NCBI RefSeq assembly: GCF_037138995.1
Contig: NZ_JBAXHI010000005.1
Coordinates: forward strand, 102,679-166,678
Source of the DNA: Chlorohelix sp037138995
Lineage (GTDB): Bacteria; Chloroflexota; Chloroflexia; Chloroheliales; Chloroheliaceae
Direction: 5' to 3'
Length of the DNA: 64,000 nucleotides
Notes under the pieces: model-generated
Seen by the model: only the letters and a program-made list of their open reading frames with translations
Databases searched by the model: none
What the model was told of the DNA's origin: nothing
Made by a program: the position numbers and the translations under genes
In this document: one piece after another, positions 53,501 to 61,721 of the stretch
Layout: each line of letters begins with the position of its first letter
How positions within the stretch are numbered: the first letter of the stretch is position 1

Positions 53501-54688
53501 CTACTTTACGTTTGCGCCTACAGTGCTGTCCCAGCTTTTGGTAATCAGGGCAGTAGCTTTGCTGTACTGATCAAGTGTAGGGAACTGAGCGGTGGCGTAG
53601 TTGGCAGCCGGTGGTAGCTTGGCTGCTACATCCGCAGGAATGGCATTGCGGCTTGCCAAATCGTTATAGCGGATTGGGTGGCAATAGCCCTTCAGCCAGC
53701 CAAGTTGTCCGGCATCGGAGTAGAGATATTCCATCCAAAGTTTGGCAGCGTTAGGGTGTGGGGCATATGCGCTAATGGCTTGCACGTAAACTCCAGCCAA
53801 CACGCCTTTGGTAGGCACTACAACGGAGATGGGCGGGTTGCCCTTCAGCGAATCCTTAGCAGCCAGGGCATTGTAATCCCAGCCCAGTACGATAGGCGTT
53901 TCGCCAGAAGCAAGAGTGGCGCCTTTAGCGATTACCGGCACGAAATTGCCAGCTTTGTTCAAACTTGCGAAGAAGTCAATACCGGCTTGGGCATTATCGA
54001 GGGAACCACCCTGAGCTAGAGCCACTGCATACACCCCAGCGATAGCCTGAGCAGCGGTGCGTGGGTCGCCGGACAACGCAACTTTACCCTTGTATTCGGG
54101 TTTAAGTAGGTCTGCCCATTCCGCAGGCGCGTTCTTTACGACATCGGTGTTGACAGACATCGCCATCACGCCGTAATAATCACCATACCAATAGCCCTCG
54201 GCATCTTTAGCGCTGTCGGGGATAGTAGCCCAAGTGGAAACCTTGTAGGGCTGTATCAGGTTAGCGGCTTTAGCTTGAGGTCCAAACGCTAGACCGACAT
54301 CTATTACGTCCGGTGCCTGGGGTCCTTTGTTCTGAGTGTTAGCTTTGATTGCCTCGATTTCATCGCCAGAGCTGCCGTCGGGGTTAAGCTCGGTCACTTG
54401 CAAGCCATATTTCTGCTTGAAATTGGTGATTAAATCACCGTAACCACACCAATCGTGCGGTAAAGCGATGGTGGTTAGTGAACCTTCTTGCTTGGCAGCC
54501 GCAATAAGCTGATCCAAATTTCCAGCAGTGGTGGTGGCAGCTACGGAACTCTTGGCAGCGGTGGTAGCGGCAGCAGGGGTTGCCGGAACGGGAGTTGCGG
54601 TATTATCGCCACACGCTGAAAGAACTAGAGTCAAGATAGCGGTAAGAACCAGAGTCATTCTCAAATGACTGGCTTTGCGTTTAAGCAC
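53501..54688 (-). CDS. ABC importer solute-binding lipoprotein (family 1)
   Basis: The 395-residue protein has a lipoprotein signal (LVLTAILTLVLSACG, Cys near residue 26), an Ala/Thr-rich tether, and a periplasmic-binding-protein fold starting at DQLIAAAKQEGSLTTIALPH. The sequence matches the large extracellular-binding family that includes PotD, Fe3+ and 2-aminoethylphosphonate binders; IALPHDWCGYGDLI and LNPDGSSGDEIEAI are typical of a subgroup of unassigned substrate. Start GTG after AGGAGG. It is the first gene of a complete importer operon (SBP, two permeases, ATPase). No catabolic genes nearby reveal the substrate. Confidence 0.88.
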   Translation of the reverse strand: MLKRKASHLRMTLVLTAILTLVLSACGDNTATPVPATPAAATTAAKSSVAATTTAGNLDQLIAAAKQEGSLTTIALPHDWCGYGDLITNFKQKYGLQVTELNPDGSSGDEIEAIKANTQNKGPQAPDVIDVGLAFGPQAKAANLIQPYKVSTWATIPDSAKDAEGYWYGDYYGVMAMSVNTDVVKNAPAEWADLLKPEYKGKVALSGDPRTAAQAIAGVYAVALAQGGSLDNAQAGIDFFASLNKAGNFVPVIAKGATLASGETPIVLGWDYNALAAKDSLKGNPPISVVVPTKGVLAGVYVQAISAYAPHPNAAKLWMEYLYSDAGQLGWLKGYCHPIRYNDLASRNAIPADVAAKLPPAANYATAQFPTLDQYSKATALITKSWDSTVGANVK

Positions 54689-55556
54689 TTGTTTCTCCTC
54701 CTGAGTTCAATTTCAAGCAATCAACAAAAATTCTTTGAAGGTCTCCAAGTTTTTGAATCAGAACTCGGAAAACTGGCACAACAAAAATTCCTACTCCGTT
54801 AAACAGCCGGAAGACAAAAAACATCTTTGTTTTTGCATCAGGGAAAACTTCAGGTTCCCGAAGCGAATTAACCCGTATCTTTCAAGCCTGAAAAAGCGAG
54901 CTATTTTGCAATAAAAATAGGCTTCAAAGAGAGCATACCTGAGTAATAATAACTGGTAGTAGTTAACGTGGAATTAATAGGGTTTTAATAGGTTGTAAAA
55001 TTCTATACTATTTGCACGTTCTTTAGTCCATGCACATCAATCAGGGTTTCACCCCACTTTAGCAACAACGGAATAGACTGACACAATTTCCAGATGCCTG
55101 CTTACAAGTTATTGAGCGCTGTCTTATTCTATTCCGTTGAATTTTGCAGAATTTCTTAAGTGGGTTGGAATACTGATAATAACAGTGGATCACACTGTAA
55201 CTGGTTTTCTTCCACAGTCAGCTAACCCAAGTCCCAGCATTCCTTCTGTTTCTAGAAAGTGAATCCACACAAATTAATAACTTTGGCTTAATTATTCACC
55301 CAATTCATAAAGCTTCACAAAGCACAATTTAAGATTTCGAGGCATTTTTATGCTAAAATTCGTATGATTTTAGCATCGGCGCTATTAGATTTTTCAGTGA
55401 GGAGAAGACAAAAATGAGCAAACCTCAAGTTATTCCCGGAGCAGAGCCGTTTTACTCTAATTATTGAAAAATTGTTCTTGTAAGGTTACAATGTTCAGGT
55501 AATCACCAAAAAGAGAACGTTTCCCCTAAAAATGTATTCAGAAAGGTAATCAGGCA
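54689..55556. other. 868-bp region with promoters, an inverted repeat and a gene stub
   Basis: The left part must contain the promoter of the ABC importer operon, reading leftward. ATGCTAAAAT (55350-55359) and ATTTTAGCAT (55367-55376) make a 10-bp inverted repeat with a 7-nt spacer. It lies just upstream of the hydrolase stub at 55414 and is a possible operator. The remaining 500 bp show no gene in any frame. Confidence 0.45.
55414..55467 (+). pseudogene. 5' stub of an alpha/beta-hydrolase (carboxylesterase) gene
   Basis: After a good ribosome site (GAGGAGAAG) the frame reads MSKPQVIPGAEPFYSNY and stops. V-I-P-G-A-E-P-F-Y is the conserved start of a family of bacterial carboxylesterase/monoacylglycerol-lipase-like hydrolases, where F-P-G-G and L-x-H-G-F-T normally follow. 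Nothing further of the gene remains downstream. Like the metK fragment, only the start and control region survive. Confidence 0.5.
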
Positions 55557-55898
55557 ATGCAGCCATTAGATGATGAACAGGATGCCGATACAGTTGATAC
55601 TGTACTATTGATGGTACACAAGCGCATTCGCAAGAATGAGGGCTATAAACTAGATAGTGTGGAAGTGTTTAAGGCGCTGGAGCAAAACGGTTACCCACTT
55701 ACTGAGCGTGAAGTGCTGGATAGCCTGACACAACTCAAGAATTCAAAACTTATTCGCGCCTACGATGATTCTACCGATATAGATTCATCTACGGGTAGGC
55801 GCATCCACAAAAAAGTGATGCGCTATTGGCATATAGAAATTACTCCCGAAGGGGCAATGCGTGCCAGTAGTGTTATGAACCGTTACCGCAACGGCTAA
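55557..55898 (+). CDS. Small winged-helix-like protein of unknown function
   Basis: This 113-residue acidic/basic protein has a helical first half (DTVDTVLLMVHKRIRKNEGY, VFKALEQNGYPLTEREVLDSL) and a beta-hairpin-like end (KVMRYWHIEITPEGAMRASS), the pattern of a winged helix-turn-helix. I cannot name a family. It starts a run of three close plus-strand genes (19-bp gap, then a 4-bp overlap) that ends with a C39-like peptidase. A regulatory role for that operon is possible but not shown. Confidence 0.6.
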   Translation: MQPLDDEQDADTVDTVLLMVHKRIRKNEGYKLDSVEVFKALEQNGYPLTEREVLDSLTQLKNSKLIRAYDDSTDIDSSTGRRIHKKVMRYWHIEITPEGAMRASSVMNRYRNG

Positions 55899-55916
55899 AA
55901 TAGAAGATTCTGATAA

Positions 55917-56117
55917 ATGTCAAAGCAAAGTTCAGGGCAACCTCCGAAGCAACTTAACCAGAAGTCTTCATCCAGTAAAGGTTTTTTTGAAACCAAACGC
56001 CAATTAGACAAGCAACCTAAAGCAAACCCTTTTGAGGACAGGTTACTGGTAGGTTGTCTTGGTATGATTGTGGTGTTAGGTCTGATTTTCCTGTTAATGG
56101 GGTTTTTGGTTAAATGA
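55917..56117 (+). CDS. Small single-span membrane protein
   Basis: A 66-residue protein with a polar, Gln/Lys-rich N-terminal 40 residues and one C-terminal transmembrane helix (LVGCLGMIVVLGLIFLLMGF). The stop overlaps the next ATG (ATGA), so its translation is coupled to that of the C39-like peptidase. No family recognised. It may anchor or assist the peptidase. Confidence 0.6.
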   Translation: MSKQSSGQPPKQLNQKSSSSKGFFETKRQLDKQPKANPFEDRLLVGCLGMIVVLGLIFLLMGFLVK

Positions 56118-56821
56118 AACGCCAGTCTAATTTCAGTTTTTTAAATATGCTGATATTGCTGGGCTTTATAGGGCTGGCGTTGTTAATAATAAGCAGTATG
56201 TTGAACCGGAAAGAAAGCGATAAAGTTGCTTTTTTTGGCGGTGAATCTGGTGGACTATTTCAGGCACAAGTAGCCGGAATATCTGCTGATTTGGGCGAGT
56301 TAATGCTGCCGGCTTTTTCCCAACGTGATCGCCAACAATATCTCAATGAGGATGAGTATAAGTTGTGGAGCGCCAGCGCATGCTCTGCCACTGCTACTGC
56401 CGCTCTACTCAATGGGCTTGGCAAGCCAATACGTACTAGCGATGTACTGGCTATTATGCGTGAAAATAATGCCATCCGTCCTGAAAGTGGTTTGTACGAC
56501 TATTCCGTGTTCAAGAAGATTGGGGATCGTTTTAACTTACGCACAGATTATCGGGAGGGCGGAGATTTAAACAGCCACTTTAATTCTATTATTACCAATT
56601 TGAAAAACGGCATACCCGTAATAATCAACGTTATAGATGCACAATTTTTTCCAAACGGGCATTTTGTTGCGGCATTTCGCTATAATTCCGATGATACTGT
56701 GAGCATGGTTAACCCTGACCCTCTTCCGGGTCGTCCGGTAATTCAGAATTGGAATCAGTCTGCTCTGAAAACCTATTTTAGCCGTTCTCCAAGAAGTGCC
56801 GCATTTTTTCCTAAACCTTAG
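56114..56821 (+). CDS. Membrane-anchored C39-like cysteine peptidase-fold protein
   Basis: The 235 residues start with a signal anchor (MLILLGFIGLALLIISSML). The C39_2-like domain follows with Cys in SACSATATAALLNGLG near residue 94, His in NGHFVAAFRY near 185 and Asp in MVNPDPLPGRP near 200, so the Cys-His-Asp set of papain-like bacteriocin-processing peptidases is present. In such stand-alone forms the substrate is usually unknown. The catalytic domain would face outward. Its ATG overlaps the previous stop by four bases. Its 3' end overlaps by 11 bp the end of the convergent alpha/beta hydrolase gene. Confidence 0.72.
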   Translation: MKRQSNFSFLNMLILLGFIGLALLIISSMLNRKESDKVAFFGGESGGLFQAQVAGISADLGELMLPAFSQRDRQQYLNEDEYKLWSASACSATATAALLNGLGKPIRTSDVLAIMRENNAIRPESGLYDYSVFKKIGDRFNLRTDYREGGDLNSHFNSIITNLKNGIPVIINVIDAQFFPNGHFVAAFRYNSDDTVSMVNPDPLPGRPVIQNWNQSALKTYFSRSPRSAAFFPKP

Positions 56822-57704
56822 CTTCGTTCAAAAACTCCAGCAAAAGCTTGTTAAATTCGTTGGCTTTTTCAAGTTGTGGAATGTGTCCACATTCTTCAAA
56901 TATATGCAAGCGCGAGTTTTTCAGCATCCCTTTGGCTATTTCGGCACAGCTAATATTAATAATACGATCTTGTCTGCCCCAAACAATCAAGGTAGGCTTC
57001 TTATTTTCTGGAACTTGCTCAATTAAGCCGGTAAGACGCATGCTTAAAGAAGGATAGTTCTGGTTTAACGCTTTGAGTGCGTTGATTTGTTCCGGCATTG
57101 TCAGCAAACGAACACCTTCTTTTAATTTTGCATCGTCCGGCAAAAACTTTTTATCATGATAAGCTTGAGCAAAGAAGGTTTTAATCAAGCGTGGGCTACC
57201 GAGCGCTTTAAGTTGAATTGCCTGAATGGGTTTAAACCAAGGCTTGCCGCTGGCATTCATCAGCCATGTATCGGTGATAAAACCGTCAGTATCCACCAAT
57301 ACAAACTTGCGAATGTATTGCGGATAAAAGATTGCAAAGGCAAGGTTATGTTTACCCCCCATGCTGTGTCCTACCAAATCAAAGTTTTCCAGTTCCATCG
57401 CAAGCGCAAAATCTCGTAAGAAGTCGGCAAAGAAGTATAACGAGTAGGCGCGAGTACCCTTATCGGATAAGCCGAATCCAGCCCAATCCAACGCGATGAA
57501 ACGCAAAGGTTTGGGCGAGTTTTGCGCCAGAGGCAGCAGATTTGCTTGCCAATCTCTAACCGAGCTTAAAAACCCATGCGTGAGAATAACAACGGGCGCA
57601 TCTGGCGGACCTGCTTCTATATAATGGGTACGAATGCCGGATTGCAGGGTTATATATTTGCTTTCAAGTCTATCGTCTAGTTTTGGAAGTGTAGATTCTA
57701 TCAA
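56811..57704 (-). CDS. Alpha/beta hydrolase
   Basis: This 297-residue protein has the oxyanion strand VVILTHGFLSSVRDW near residue 38, the nucleophile Ser in LVGHSMGGKHNL near 113, Asp in VWGRQDRIINI near 245 and His in EECGHIPQLEKAN near 273, so the triad is complete. It belongs to the broad epoxide-hydrolase/haloalkane-dehalogenase-like group; the substrate is unknown. There is no signal peptide, so it is cytoplasmic. TTG start after GAGGCTTAAACC. It is convergent with the C39-like gene. Confidence 0.85.
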   Translation of the reverse strand: MIESTLPKLDDRLESKYITLQSGIRTHYIEAGPPDAPVVILTHGFLSSVRDWQANLLPLAQNSPKPLRFIALDWAGFGLSDKGTRAYSLYFFADFLRDFALAMELENFDLVGHSMGGKHNLAFAIFYPQYIRKFVLVDTDGFITDTWLMNASGKPWFKPIQAIQLKALGSPRLIKTFFAQAYHDKKFLPDDAKLKEGVRLLTMPEQINALKALNQNYPSLSMRLTGLIEQVPENKKPTLIVWGRQDRIINISCAEIAKGMLKNSRLHIFEECGHIPQLEKANEFNKLLLEFLNEAKV

Positions 57705-57784
57705 GGTTTAAGCCTCACTTAAAATAATCTTTAGGGTATAAGAATTCCCACTCTTTTAAGAGTAAATTATAACCCATAAATAGG

Positions 57785-57874
57785 ATGGTTACGCAAGAAG
57801 TGGATAAAATTAAAGCAGTTTTTTTGTATATATTGGTGTTGGCACTTTTATTCGCGCCTGCCCTATTGTTATAG
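57785..57874 (+). pseudogene. Possible broken small membrane-protein gene
   Basis: ATG at 57785 opens 29 codons ending in a hydrophobic helix (VFLYILVLALLFAPALLL), then TAG. In the same frame the next codons read LDWWFAWTVFLLFQH, as if the helix pair of a small two-span protein had been split by a nonsense mutation. It lies between the hydrolase and rimM genes, which both read the other way. Weak evidence. Confidence 0.3.
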
Positions 57875-57987
57875 TTGGATTGGTGGTTTGCTTGGACTGT
57901 TTTTCTTTTATTTCAGCATTAATAAAATAGCACGACAGGAATAAGTCGAAGAAGAATCAATAAGGGCAGGAGACCTGAATAATGCGG

Positions 57988-58683
57988 CTAGATTAACCCT
58001 TCGATAAGGTTGATTGTTAGGCGTTGGTTCTCCAAATCAATCTCGCGGATGAAATCCTCAACGGCGGGAATAAGCACAGGATTTGGTGATAAGGGACCCT
58101 TTACCTCGTAAACATCGTTGGCAGGATACTCCAATACATTAATCACCTCGCCCACATACTCGCCTTTTTCAGAATAAACTTTCAAGCCGATTAGCTGGAA
58201 AAGGTAGTATTCGCCTTCGGGCAGCGGAACTACATCACCGCGTGGTACTGATACAGTGTAGCCACGCAATTCTTCAGCCTGTTCGATTTTGGTTAGTCCT
58301 TCAAAGCGAATAACCACTTGTTTTTCATTCTGTACACGCGCCGAAAGAACTTTATAAGCGGTGCGAGGCGCATCCGGCAGCGCCCCGGAAGGTAATAACC
58401 ACGCTTCCTGTAAGCGTTCAAAACGCTCCGGGAAATCGGTGCGTATGCTGGCTTTTACTGCACCGCGCAAGCCAAAAGTCGCAACGATTTGTGCTATCGT
58501 TATAAAATCGGTGCTAAAAAGCTCGATTTCAGGTTTGGCAGGTACAATATTGGTAAGTTTAGGAGAAATTGCTTCTTCAATCTTAGCAGGGCGGTTGCTA
58601 GGACGAGAAGCACGTTTTGGGTGAGGCGCACCCTGTTTCGCTTTGGAATGGAAATAGGGGCGCGCCCCTTTTTTTTGTGGCAT
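57988..58683 (-). CDS. rimM: Ribosome maturation factor RimM with long N-terminal extension
   Basis: The RimM core starts near residue 60 with DFITIAQIVATFGLRGAVKA, followed by the RimM N domain. The PRC-barrel comes from about residue 155 (EYYLFQLIGLKVYSEKGEYV) and ends with PAVEDFIREIDLENQRLTI. RimM binds S19 and helps mature the 30S head. The first 60 residues are basic and Pro/Lys-rich (KGARPYFHSKAKQGAPHPKR) and are absent in most RimM proteins. It is the third gene of rpsP-khpA-rimM, 20 bp after khpA. Confidence 0.93.
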   Translation of the reverse strand: MPQKKGARPYFHSKAKQGAPHPKRASRPSNRPAKIEEAISPKLTNIVPAKPEIELFSTDFITIAQIVATFGLRGAVKASIRTDFPERFERLQEAWLLPSGALPDAPRTAYKVLSARVQNEKQVVIRFEGLTKIEQAEELRGYTVSVPRGDVVPLPEGEYYLFQLIGLKVYSEKGEYVGEVINVLEYPANDVYEVKGPLSPNPVLIPAVEDFIREIDLENQRLTINLIEGLI

Positions 58684-58703
58684 CAGAACTCCGGTTATTA
58701 AGA

Positions 58704-58952
58704 TTAGGACTGGATTTCCAGTGTGGCACGCTTGTTTTCACGAGCAGCCGCTACTGATAGCAAGGTACGCAAAGATTTGGCAATTTTTCCTTGCTTTCCG
58801 ATTACCTTACCCATATCTTCCGGCGCGACTGAAAGTTTTATAATTATCGAGCGGCTGCTATCAATCTGACGGACATGCACTTCCTGCGGGTTATCCACCA
58901 GTGATTGTGCCACATAAAGGATGAGATCTTTCACCAGATATCTCCTTGCCAC
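58704..58952 (-). CDS. khpA: KH-domain RNA-binding protein (KhpA/YlqC)
   Basis: The 82-residue protein is a single type II KH domain with the RNA-binding GKVIGKQGKIAKSLRTLL loop (GxxG). KhpA proteins bind RNA with KhpB (EloR) and affect cell-wall gene regulation in Gram-positive bacteria. It sits between rpsP and rimM, the usual place, 14 bp after rpsP. Confidence 0.93.
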   Translation of the reverse strand: MARRYLVKDLILYVAQSLVDNPQEVHVRQIDSSRSIIIKLSVAPEDMGKVIGKQGKIAKSLRTLLSVAAARENKRATLEIQS

Positions 58953-58966
58953 TAGGGCAAATTTAA

Positions 58967-59251
58967 TTACTTGGAATCTGCGGCTACGTATTCGCCTTTG
59001 GGATGCCCTTTGAACTCAACACCATTCCGGCGGAGAATACCAGCGGCGGCTGCGGTGGGCTGTGCGCCAACGCTAATCCAATATTTTGCACGCTCGGCAT
59101 TTAACTGAACAGTTTCAGTTGCGCCGATAGGGTTATATGTTCCGATTGTTTCGATGAAGCGACCGTTACGAGCAGAAGCACTTTCAGTGACCACCAAGCG
59201 GTACACTGGCATCTTCTTACGACCCAACCTCATCAACCTAATTTTTACCAC
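58967..59251 (-). CDS. rpsP: 30S ribosomal protein S16
   Basis: This protein of 94 residues begins MVKIRLMRLGRKKMPVYRLV and has RFIETIGTYNP and WISVGAQPT, the S16 signatures. S16 is an assembly protein of the 30S subunit. It leads the operon rpsP-khpA-rimM; the frequently linked ffh is not upstream. A GGAGG-type ribosome site (revealed as TCCTCC on the plus strand) precedes the ATG. Confidence 0.97.
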   Translation of the reverse strand: MVKIRLMRLGRKKMPVYRLVVTESASARNGRFIETIGTYNPIGATETVQLNAERAKYWISVGAQPTAAAAGILRRNGVEFKGHPKGEYVAADSK

Positions 59252-59695
59252 GAGATTCTTTCCTCCGGATAATCTTTATGCCTATACATAAAAAAACCAC
59301 GCAATCTTGCGAACGTTAATTATACTCGATGGTTTGGCTGAAGTCAATTCCATCTAAATTCGGGGTGTGCCTATCTTGGAAGAGGTGAATTTTAATTTTG
59401 CCAAACATCTGAGGCTGCTTAACAATAGCAAAAATCTATTATAGCATGCTACCTCTGCATTACTAGGCACTCCCCACCTTTCCGACAGGGAAAATGCGTT
59501 TGAAAATAGCTGCCCCCTCTAATGACCTTACAGTGAACCTGAAATTATTTTAAATTGATACACTTGCTGTATCACGATACGAGAAGTTTGAGCTAAACGC
59601 ATAATCCCTGCCCTTTCCGACCTTGCAACCGCCCTGTAAAAATAATAGGGGATTCTAATAAATATGATCATTGTGGTAGATTTCACATATAAGTA
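59252..59695. other. Region upstream of rpsP with MITE-like repeat copy B
   Basis: The 444 bp contain the rpsP promoter area, the 116-bp repeat at 59362-59477, an inverted repeat TGATACA/TGTATCA near 59557, and CCTTGCAACCGCCCT near 59621, which matches part of the intergenic repeat at 18427. The region just upstream of the FGE stop shows no gene. Confidence 0.5.
59362..59477 (-). mobile_element. 116-bp MITE-like repeat, copy B
   Basis: The inverted second copy of the element at 37926. The left end is GGGGTGTGCCTAT and the right end, read on the minus strand, GGGGAGTGCCTAG; the terminal repeats match at 11 of 13 positions. About three substitutions separate the copies, so the duplication or transposition is recent. 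It lies about 110 bp upstream of rpsP. Confidence 0.78.
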
Positions 59696-61294
59696 TTACG
59701 GATTACGGGCGCAACGGAAACCTAAAGTATCGTTGGTGGAATCGGGACGGTCAATGCGCCATGCAACATGGAGATAACCGGGGCGAGTTGCCCAACCTCC
59801 TCCTCGCTTAGAGTGCTGGACTTTCTGCCCATCAATGGGCGCGTTAAACGGGTTTCTAAGCGGCGCGGTTCGGTAGAAATCGGGATTATAGGCATCAGCA
59901 ATCCACTCCGAAACGTTGCCCAATGTATCATAAAGCCCGTAATAGCTTTTACCTGCCGGGAATTTGCCAACTTCTTTCAACCCTTTTATATGGGTATCGC
60001 CATTAGGAAGAAGTTCAACCCAATTTCCGGCATTGGGATTCCACTCGTTGCCCCAAGGGTAGAGATTGCCTACTGGTCCACGTGTGGCTTTTTCCCACTC
60101 CGCATCGGTGGGCAAACGCTTTTTATTATCCCAAGCACAATAACTTTGCGCGTCTTCAAAGGAAATATGCACTACTGGATAATTTGGCTGAGTCACTGAG
60201 GTTGTACCGGGACCGCCCGGCATACTCCAATAAGCCCCTTTCACAGTTGCGTACTGATTAGTATTATTATTGAATACCTCGCTCTGTCCGGCTTTTTCGG
60301 CGGTAGTAACATAGCCGGTTGCTTTTACAAAGCGTTCAAACTGAGCGTTTGTGACCTCGTAAACGTCAATATAAAACGCGCTTAAATATACCTGACGATG
60401 AGGCAAGCCCGGCTTAGGGTCATCTAGCAGTTCATCGGTAAAAAAGTCTATCTGGCAATCAGGTTTAGGGATTACACTGCAAAGGGCGGCAAATTTTTGT
60501 AATTCTTCAAGGGTACTGCCCTGTATAAAGTTTCCTTCCGGGATGAACGCCATATTATCAACGATAACTGAAAGGGGGTTAGTCGTACTAGCGACAAGAC
60601 CGGGCGTTAAAAGCAAGGCTAGACTACCAAGCAAGGCTGTTACTAAAAGAACCGTGACAGTTATTATTACAATTGGGGTGACGCCCCATCGCTGGATAAA
60701 AAAAACATCTTGACGGCGCGATACAGGCTTTGGTTCGGGTTCTGGACGTAACAACAGAAAACTGCTAGTTTCTGGCTCTTTCTCGAATAAAGGGGCAGTC
60801 TCTTCCGGTTCGATTTCTACTAAAATACTGCTCGATTGCGCTTCGGATTCTTCCGGTTCGCTTTTGCCAAATTCACTATCAGACGATTTGGTGAGAAAAG
60901 AATCATCTGCTTTGATTATAGCAACGGACTCGGATTTTTCAGTTGTAGTGGATTCGATTTTAGTTTCTTCAAACTGTATTTGCTCTGCATCAAACCGTTC
61001 TCTGTAGCCTCTGTAGTTATTCCGCTCGGCGGCTAACTGCCAAAATTCCCCCGCTTCTACTAGGCTTGTGATGACTTTGCGACTCATAAATAAGCCGATC
61101 AATTTATAAGTGTTTTTTTCGTCCGGCGCGTATTTGCCATGAATCCACCCGCTTACGGATTTGGTATCTTTCATGCCAACTAAACGCGCTAGAACGGTAT
61201 TGTTAAGATTTGCTTTCGCGCTATAGTCCTGTATGAGTTTGCCAAGTTCGTTTAGCTTATTGTAGTTAGAATCAGTATTTTGCATATTACTCAA
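59696..61294 (-). CDS. Membrane protein fusing an N-terminal HTH-like domain to a formylglycine-generating-enzyme domain
   Basis: A 532-residue protein. Residues 10-95 are helical with a helix-turn-helix-like KLIQDYSAKANLNNTVLARL and VSGWIHGKYAPDEKN, as in XRE-type N-termini. An acidic linker of about 100 residues is followed by one transmembrane helix (VIITVTVLLVTALLGSLALL) near 215. The FGE-sulfatase (SUMF1) domain runs to the end: FIPEGNFIQGS, LPHRQVYLSAFYIDVYEVTN, CAWDNKKRLPTDAEWEKATR, GNVSEWIADAYNP and DTLGFRCARNP. The catalytic Cys of true FGE enzymes is not obvious, so it is more likely a C-type-lectin-like binding domain. TTG start; an ATG lies three codons later. Confidence 0.78.
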   Translation of the reverse strand: MSNMQNTDSNYNKLNELGKLIQDYSAKANLNNTVLARLVGMKDTKSVSGWIHGKYAPDEKNTYKLIGLFMSRKVITSLVEAGEFWQLAAERNNYRGYRERFDAEQIQFEETKIESTTTEKSESVAIIKADDSFLTKSSDSEFGKSEPEESEAQSSSILVEIEPEETAPLFEKEPETSSFLLLRPEPEPKPVSRRQDVFFIQRWGVTPIVIITVTVLLVTALLGSLALLLTPGLVASTTNPLSVIVDNMAFIPEGNFIQGSTLEELQKFAALCSVIPKPDCQIDFFTDELLDDPKPGLPHRQVYLSAFYIDVYEVTNAQFERFVKATGYVTTAEKAGQSEVFNNNTNQYATVKGAYWSMPGGPGTTSVTQPNYPVVHISFEDAQSYCAWDNKKRLPTDAEWEKATRGPVGNLYPWGNEWNPNAGNWVELLPNGDTHIKGLKEVGKFPAGKSYYGLYDTLGNVSEWIADAYNPDFYRTAPLRNPFNAPIDGQKVQHSKRGGGWATRPGYLHVAWRIDRPDSTNDTLGFRCARNP

Positions 61295-61721
61295 GGCATG
61301 AAAATAATAATAACTTTGATTTAGCCGAATATAGTATAAGGCACGAAATAAGGAATAAAATAGGGAACAAAGATTGGAATGAAAATGTCGAAAATATTCG
61401 ATAAATATACTAGAATTATCAAGGGTTTGGCTAATTATTTAGCGACAATACTTATATTAACTGTTCGATTCAAACAGCCTGTGCGAGTTGTGCGAGCGAA
61501 TGAGTTTGTTTGCTTGTGAATTATAACATGAAGCTAATGATTATTTAAATCCTTTTTATGAAACTCTACGTATTGCGCAAACAAATAATAATTATGCGTC
61601 TTTATTATATAATGCTCTTCTCTTCTAGTGAAATCCTGAATCATCCATTTTTTCGCATTTAAAATAAATGTTCCAAGTTTTTTAGTAACATGGTTTTAGC
61701 AAACGCAAAGGAAATAAGGAT
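61295..61721. other. 427-bp AT-rich divergent intergenic region
   Basis: Very AT-rich and without a gene in either strand. It must hold promoters for the FGE-domain gene (leftward) and the first small gene (rightward). AAAGGAAATAAGG at 61707-61719 is the ribosome site of the latter. Confidence 0.4.

Noticed and set aside
59696..61294. Calling the FGE-domain protein a sulfatase-activating enzyme
   Set aside because: The catalytic Cys pair is not evident, no sulfatase is nearby, and the membrane/HTH architecture points to a binding or sensing role.
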